Both the position numbers and the translations under genes were made by a program. The notes beneath the pieces were generated by a model that was given only the letters and a program-made list of their open reading frames with translations, made no database searches and was not told the DNA's origin. A stretch of DNA of 64,000 nt from positions 2,170,001 through 2,234,000 of the forward strand of contig MU839828.1 of NCBI GenBank assembly GCA_030411725.1, given 5' to 3'. Within the stretch, counting starts at the first letter, position 1. Each line of letters starts with the position of its first letter. Origin of the DNA: Echria macrotheca (lineage: Eukaryota; Ascomycota; Sordariomycetes; Sordariales; Schizotheciaceae). Shown one piece after another: positions 58,683 to 64,000 of this stretch.

Positions 58683-59340
58683 CTACCCACACTGGTTGTA
58701 TTTTCTGTCAAAGCTTGATTCCTTGGCTAGATCCCCTTTTGAAGCCCGTTGAGATAACTTCAGGGTGTTATCCTGCCAGGCGAACATGGCATTCAGAAGT
58801 GGATGATGCGCCGTTAGACGAAGGTGGGCATCAGGGGCAAACTGACATCCGACTTCGAGGTCGCCCTCTTCATCAACAGCTGTCGCCATGATATCACTGT
58901 GGAATAAAATATCTCGGGTGACTTGAGGTAATATTTGGTTCTCAGCCTCAGCCCGCAAAGCCATCCGAGAGCCGTAAGCAACAGTCTCCGTGGCCTGGCC
59001 AGAATCCTGTCACATTGAGGCGCCTTATGTGCTGATAGGACGCCGGGAATAAAGATACGAGTTTGCGATGGGATGGTGTCTTTACAGCTCCCAGGATCCT
59101 AGGAAATGGGTCGTTATCATATCCGGCTCACCGCTAACGAGCTGGTAAAACTAGGGGTCCCAAGTCTCGGGAACAGAGCGACGCCCCGCCTTGCCTGCCG
59201 GACCTGGGGCGTTGTTGATGGACGGCTGGCTGCAGAAAATTGGTTGATATCGATTTTGACGTCTGATGGCATCTCCAATTCGGTGGCGATGGACTTCTGG
59301 ATATCGACTCCCGCAAGCCGGGCAACCCAGACCTCCAGAG
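58683..59340 (-). pseudogene. Unrecognised coding-like block, possibly a decayed gene
   Basis: Two segments read well together on the minus strand. One runs from about 59340 to 59132 (VWVARLAGVDIQKSIATELE, then MPSDVKIDINQF). The other runs from 59006 to 58683 (DSGQATETVAYGSRMALRAE, then ILFHSDIMATAVDEEGDLEV). They are joined by a 125-nt GT-AG intron (gtgagc...gtgacag, 59007-59131) in phase 0. Composition is unlike the simple-sequence ORFs nearby. No start exon is evident: upstream the reading switches frame, with coding-like pieces in other frames at 59341-59580. That pattern suggests a broken gene, but missed exons are possible. I do not recognise the family and assign no function. Confidence 0.3.
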
Positions 59341-61065
59341 CAGCGACCGGCCAGCGCCGGAGCAAAAATAGTGATCAAGCTTCGTCTCAGCGAGCAAAGC
59401 GGAGACCGGGCCCATTGGCGTGCTTCTGGACCGGACACCCACCGAGAGAGGATCCGCCAAGCAGGCCGACTATTGATTCCTTCATTTGGCGTTGCAATAA
59501 ACAAGAGCATCGGACCCACGATATCCCGTCCTTCTATGGATCGCAGACTTCGCAGGATCCGTGTGCTTGGAGAGGATGGATGCGGTTTATCTATTCCGTG
59601 CAGATAAGACTGTCATGTCCACTGTTGCGTTCCTGGACAGCATAATCTCAAAAAATATCTCACCCCAGGTTTTTCTGGGAGGTCTATTCTAAAGTCGAAA
59701 TATGTACAAAACTTGGACGAAATCTCTGTTGTTTTCGGCAATGTCCGTCAGTCTGTGATCCCGGACGATGAGATAACATCAGAGGCCTGTTTGGTGGCGT
59801 GCGGGAGGGCGAGGAGCCCCTGGCCCTGGTCGATAGCCCCTGCAGATCGGCGAACGCCACAAATTCAATCTTGCACCCCACGTGTTATCGTCCCAACTTC
59901 CACTTGCGGAACAAATTTGACTGCGAGTGTACACTACAGCTGTCACAGACCAGACCTGCCGCGAGGCTTTGCAAGCCTCTTGAGCATGGAGTCGGCGAAG
60001 GACGCTGTGGCGCCGTCGGGTGACTTGAGACCCTTTTCGTCTGGAAGCTTTCAAGGGTCCTTCGCCGAGGTTGTGCCACGCTGAAATGCGCTACCAGGAG
60101 AAAATCGACCTTCGATTCGGATTGCGGCTGGCGTCGACCCCGTTTCCATCGAGACCTCGCACGAGCGTGCCAAGCCTTGAAGTATTGGGCACTGGCGCCG
60201 AGCCAGCGGTACGAAACTCCTCGGGTAGGGCCCAGCGGCCTCGTTGCAAATACGAGCGCCCACCTGAACCTCCCCCCACTGCCTCTTCTTGTACCCCCCA
60301 AAAATAATCATCTTGGTTTGATACACTACTGTGCCATTTGTCTTTCACAATGGAACGCTCTCTGTGATCGGCTCAGGGGTGCAGCTTGACAGCACGGACT
60401 GGTCTTTCGATCTTCGGGAATCATCAGGTGGCTGGCGGCCATGGCTTGTTGCCGTGATAGTCTGAAGATGGCTGGAGGACCGGGGACACGAAGGACGGTA
60501 TCGCCTTCTTACGGTTGACCGTCTGTTATCTTCGCATTCGCAAAGTTCTGAACGTCTCAGATCCACCATGCAAGGCTGTTGGGTCCGCAGCTGCAGACCA
60601 GGTTCCTCGATCCAGTTGGCCTGCCCAACTCAGCCACGGTCAGGGATGGTTTTATCTTGGTGGCTCCGCATGGCTTCCTGGCTGGCGGGTTCGTGTTCCG
60701 CTGCGACGCCGGTCTGCTCTAAAAGGTGAAGCTAGGGAGTCCCGATGGATCATGGTTACCCAGGATGCTTCTCACGTCTTAAGAGCGGACCGCTCGATCC
60801 TCCCAACAGGACCATATTTCCGCGCCATCTGCCCATCCCCGCGTCCTTCTGTTACTCCTTATTTCATCACTGTTTTACTCGGACCGGATTCTTCACCCAT
60901 TGGCCTTCAACTCCCGGACACCATCGAGCGAATCCGCCTCTCACATCAGGGTTCTGCCAGACCCAACCTGCCCAGCATTGGCTGTGGCTATCAGGTGCTT
61001 ATCAGGACGAAATTGGCTTGGAATAGGAGACGATTGTCTGAAGACCGCAACTCGAAGACAGGAAA

Positions 61066-62355
61066 ATGTCGGTGTTTTCCGTATTTCGGCGGAGCCGTCA
61101 GGCAGCAAAGGAGCAGGGCGCCAAGCAGGAGGAGACGAAGAAGGAGCAGGTCAAAATACCATACAAGCACATACCAACACATGCGGCTATCGATGCTCTA
61201 TCGGGCGGCCCTGCCAGCTCTCGAGATCTGGATCGACCGAGGATACTGGAAGAATCTCGCAGGCGGAGTGCCTTGACGGCGAGGGGGATTGGGATGGGAG
61301 GATCGATGCCGGCGCTCCACCATGGCCTTCCCAGGGTCCACAGCTCGCTATCGCACGTCTCATACCCCGCCGAATACGCAAGTCCGGCTGCCCAACTTCC
61401 ACGAGCCTATAGCTTCAGCGGAATGCCGGCACCTGGCTGGACCCACCGCGGTGGTGAAGTCAGATACAACTCGCCCGCGGCTGGTATGCCATCAGGAAAG
61501 GGGAAGGGTGTGGACAGGGCTGTTTTGGGGCCAGGTCATTTGAGTCGGCCTTCTAGCCGTGGGTCGGGCCGGAAAATCGGCGAGAAGTCGAGCTCGGGGT
61601 CCTCGAGCGACTCAGTCACGTCCCAAGAAGACCTTGAGATGAGACCCGTTCGACAGAGCACGCCGTCTCCACCTCTCCAGTACGCCTCACCGAGCAAGGA
61701 CCCCGAGTCTCCGCATCGGATGCACCCGAGCTATCCGCGCCGAACGTCGGATCCCAACCGTCTGGCCGTCCCCATCCGACCCATATCCTACGCACAGTCC
61801 CGCGACGGCAGGAGCCGAAAGTCCGGCGTCGGAGATCTTCCGCCTGTCCCTGCACTCCCGCCGATGCATTTTGGGAGTGCTGTCACAGCTCCTGGTATCT
61901 CCCTCGCGCCGGTTACCTCAACAGTGACGCGGAGTGGATCCACCACGCCACCGTTGAGCCGCAGATCAACTAGTCCGGTGGCAGACGTCGTCTTTGAAGA
62001 GGCTGCGGATGAGGATGTTGCGAGCAGCCCAGAAAAGGTGATATCGAACGAACCTACCCGGCGCAGGCGATCATCCAAGCCCATGCAATTCGCGAAGCTC
62101 GAGACGATCAATTCCAACATTTCGGAGTCGGTGGAACTGTCCGTCGTATCTTCCAGCCGCGATATGGAGCGAAAGCGAGCAAACGTGGAGGTCTCGGCGC
62201 TACCGACTGAGTTTGACGCGGCTGTCCTACCGGCTCCTCGGCAACCAGTCCTCCCCACGCCGAAGGAGAAGTTGTCGAAGAAAGCGAGCTCGAAACCGAC
62301 GAGCAGCCGACGGTGGTCATTCCTAAGCTCGAAGAGCACGGCCGTGGCAGTATAA
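61066..62355 (+). CDS. Hypothetical Ser/Pro-rich protein, fungal type
   Basis: Single exon, 429 aa, ATG context ggaaaATGTC. The N-terminus is basic and ordered-looking (MSVFSVFRRSRQAAKEQGAK, then QVKIPYKHIPTHAAIDALSG). I recall the YKHIPTHAAIDAL motif from uncharacterised Pezizomycotina proteins, but this rests on memory. The remainder is rich in Ser, Pro and Arg with many possible phosphorylation sites (RPSSRGSGRKIG, SSGSSSDSVTSQEDLEM) and probably disordered. It ends in another basic Ser-rich stretch (KKASSKPTSSRRWSFLSSKS). There is no signal peptide or membrane segment. Inference: a cytosolic or cortical regulatory protein controlled by phosphorylation. Function unknown. A different-frame ORF at 60515-61276 overlaps its start and is rejected. 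Confidence 0.78.
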   Translation: MSVFSVFRRSRQAAKEQGAKQEETKKEQVKIPYKHIPTHAAIDALSGGPASSRDLDRPRILEESRRRSALTARGIGMGGSMPALHHGLPRVHSSLSHVSYPAEYASPAAQLPRAYSFSGMPAPGWTHRGGEVRYNSPAAGMPSGKGKGVDRAVLGPGHLSRPSSRGSGRKIGEKSSSGSSSDSVTSQEDLEMRPVRQSTPSPPLQYASPSKDPESPHRMHPSYPRRTSDPNRLAVPIRPISYAQSRDGRSRKSGVGDLPPVPALPPMHFGSAVTAPGISLAPVTSTVTRSGSTTPPLSRRSTSPVADVVFEEAADEDVASSPEKVISNEPTRRRRSSKPMQFAKLETINSNISESVELSVVSSSRDMERKRANVEVSALPTEFDAAVLPAPRQPVLPTPKEKLSKKASSKPTSSRRWSFLSSKSTAVAV

Positions 62356-63701
62356 TGAAGATTGGTTTGGACGGGATATACTAAAGCCGGAACTACGGCA
62401 TTTTTCTTTTGAGCTGTCTGGGCTTATCCCATTCATGGGATACGTTGATTTCCGAGTTGGCGTTGGCAGGAGTACACGGCGGCTGCAGTCTGGGTTTAAT
62501 TCTCTAACTAGTCACCCAGCAGACATTAGACCTAAGTCTGGCGAGGAGATTGGGTCCTCCAATAGAAGATACTTCCATATCGGACTGTCTGGCTTACCTC
62601 TGCACAAGTGTTTCTATGCTTCATCATTGAGCTGTCTTTGTGTGAAGAATACGTAACCCAAAACCTGCTGGGCAGCAAGCGACTGAGGTAGCCTGCTGGT
62701 GTCAGACACATGCTCACACAAGCACCAATGTCGCAAGAGGGACCACGCAACGCCTCCGCTACCATGCGTGCCGTAGTGCATCCCAGCGCAACAGACATAC
62801 AGACTGGCTGACCAGTGACACGGTTCTTCTTTTCCACTTTCTTTTGTCGTTCCGTAGGTTAGCAGAGAGAGAGAGAGAGGGGTGGAGATGAGCCCCGCCC
62901 TAAGTACCTAGAGTAGAGCTGCGGCTGGAGACATTCCATGGTTGTCTTGGACGTTGGTCGATGAACCTGGCAGTACCGAGACCGGGTTTTAGTTTGGCGT
63001 CACCTTACATGTAGAATCTCATCCCAATCTGGCACTTGACTGAGGGCTCCAAGCTGAGTTCCTGGCACTGTACTTTGCTTCTAGTCTGCGGAAGGGTGGG
63101 TGAGGGTGTGCTGCTAAGCATACTCCGTACGAATTGAACGCAGACAAAGAAGACTCCTATCGATATTTTTGTCTCTTTTTTTCCTTCTGCAGGATCAGTT
63201 GTCCGTAGGTTTGACAAGTACGCTTCTCACCTAGAATAAGTCAAATGGGACCAACAGAAACCATGCAAAGGCTTTGTTGAATGTTTGGCTCTCCATGCAC
63301 CTAGAATTTTCTCAGCTAGACCCTCTATACGCGTAGTAGCCGCACTTGCATATCAGGAAACCGGAAATATCTTCAGTTTTTCTCTCCAAGAGAAATGCAT
63401 TGCCGTCAGCTGACGGCTTCTTCCGAGACACGGCTGGGTAAGGTACCCCTGGAAATCTAGGGTGCACCCCACCGAGAAGCCGGCTGCAGATCGACAGGCC
63501 CCGCGGCCGCTGATTTGCCGGCCTTGCCAGCCACCGGCTGTCAGCACAAACGGCTTCGTGGCATCAGCGGGAATTCTGAAGCGACGACTTTCCTTCCGAC
63601 AGCCAAGTTGCCCACAGCTTGCGCCATCGCCCCAATGATTCCCTGATCGCGGCGCACGGCGGTAGACTGGCCGCTCTTTCGTTCAATTGACGCGCAGCAC
63701 C
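62356..63701. other. Intergenic region
   Basis: 1.35 kb between two plus-strand genes. It contains a short GA repeat near 62864-62879 and a GGGTGCACCCC palindrome at 63460-63470. It should hold the 3' UTR of the left gene and the promoter of the right one. No supported gene. Confidence 0.6.
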
Positions 63702-64000
63702 ATGGGCATCGACGCGCCGTGGCAGCTGGCGCAGCTGGCCGTCGACACGCTCAGCACCACACCCGGCTACCTCCTCTGTCTCGTCTTCGTCGGCCTCGTC
63801 TCCCTTGGAATTTTCACTGTATGCATATCCGCGGATAGATAAAGTCGGCGCTGACAAGCTAGCTCTACATTGGCCTCCACGTGCTCGCGCCGAAGCCGCG
63901 CGAACCGTTCCCGTCCGAGAAGACGTACATCACGACCAACCCCGACGGCACCACGAGCGCCCCGCGCCCCCTGCCATGCTGGTACGACCGCTGGCGGGCC
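63702..64000 (+). CDS. alg5: Probable dolichyl-phosphate beta-glucosyltransferase, 5' part (runs off window)
   Basis: Exon 1 is 63702-63818 (39 codons). The intron 63819-63862 (44 nt, gtatgc...ctag) has a gctgac branch site. Exon 2 begins at 63863 and is open to the window end. The start is the ATG in caccATGGG. The N-terminus has one hydrophobic helix (GYLLCLVFVGLVSLGIFTLY) followed by LHVLAPKPREPFPSEKTYIT and a Pro-rich stretch ending PLPCWYDRW. Known: fungal ALG5 proteins have one N-terminal membrane helix, a similar EKTY...PLPCW linker and then a family 2 glycosyltransferase domain. They make dolichyl-phosphate-glucose for N-glycosylation at the ER. The catalytic domain is outside the window, so this is inference from the leader region. 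Another single-pass ER enzyme is possible. Confidence 0.5.

Larger units (their letters stand above)
57197..61065. other. 3.9-kb sparse region
   Basis: This lies upstream of PP4R3 (-) and of the plus-strand gene at 61066. It contains a 108-codon minus-strand ORF (57698-58024), a markedly AT-rich part (about 58050-58680) and a minus-strand block that reads like coding sequence (58683-59340), both listed separately. The rest (59340-61065) has overlapping ORFs in several frames, none convincing. The last part should be the promoter and leader of the gene at 61066. Confidence 0.5.

Noticed and set aside
60515..61276. 253-codon plus-strand ORF
   Set aside because: Overlaps the better gene at 61066 in another frame, has no family resemblance and turns into Arg runs where the real gene starts.
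63450..63475. Second end of the MITE-like element (TAGGGTGCACCCC)
   Set aside because: Only the palindromic core matches; the sequence on either side diverges at once, so chance is more likely than a solo terminus.

Overview
This window is nuclear DNA of a filamentous ascomycete, most likely a Sordariomycete of the Sordariales/Chaetomiaceae type. The evidence is GC-rich coding sequence, many short introns (about 44-110 nt, GT-AG with CTRAY-like branch sites), genes on both strands without operons, and protein content such as Zn2Cys6 regulators, a phocein-type MOB3 with a long tail, NOT2, ZNG1, a wax-synthase-like enzyme and an AFG2-type AAA ATPase. The species cannot be fixed from sequence alone.

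Layout, left to right. 1-1015: 3' part of an MFS transporter. 2263-5419: large Ppr1-like Zn2Cys6 regulator. 6266-7721 (-): AlkB-type dioxygenase with CUE and GRF modules, divergent from 8085-9219 PEX7. 10048-18560: five minus-strand positions in a row, holding a mitochondrial DEAD-box helicase (MSS116), an unrecognised membrane-type protein, a CUE1-like ER protein and NOT2 of CCR4-NOT. 19451-20806 (-): ZNG1/COG0523 GTPase, divergent from 21461-23451 MOB3. 26044-28442 (-): second Zn2Cys6 regulator. 28443-36637: 8.2 kb with no gene I can support. 36638-38485: MOSC/mARC-like protein, convergent with SMC2 (39091-42817, -). 43531-53171: wax-synthase-like protein, LysM protein, S9 peptidase and AFG2-like ATPase, all plus strand. 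53219-53631: small terminal-inverted-repeat element. 54376-57196 (-): PP4 regulatory subunit 3. 57197-61065: sparse region with one unexplained split ORF. 61066-62355: conserved-looking basic/Ser-rich protein. 63702-end: start of a probable ALG5-like glycosyltransferase.

Most genes are housekeeping (peroxisome import, mitochondrial RNA, ERAD, mRNA decay, zinc delivery, STRIPAK signalling, condensin, 60S biogenesis, PP4) and do not form a pathway cluster. I see no secondary-metabolite cluster, CRISPR, rRNA or convincing tRNA. The most notable points are an apparent alternative first exon inside a 501-nt NOT2 intron, 12-nt and 28-nt micro-exons that encode key motifs, a degenerate first ATPase ring in the AFG2-like protein, a 413-bp MITE-like element with perfect 25-bp termini, and the 8.2-kb gene-free interval between two divergent genes. 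Exon boundaries were derived by hand from reading frame and splice consensus; no transcript data were available.
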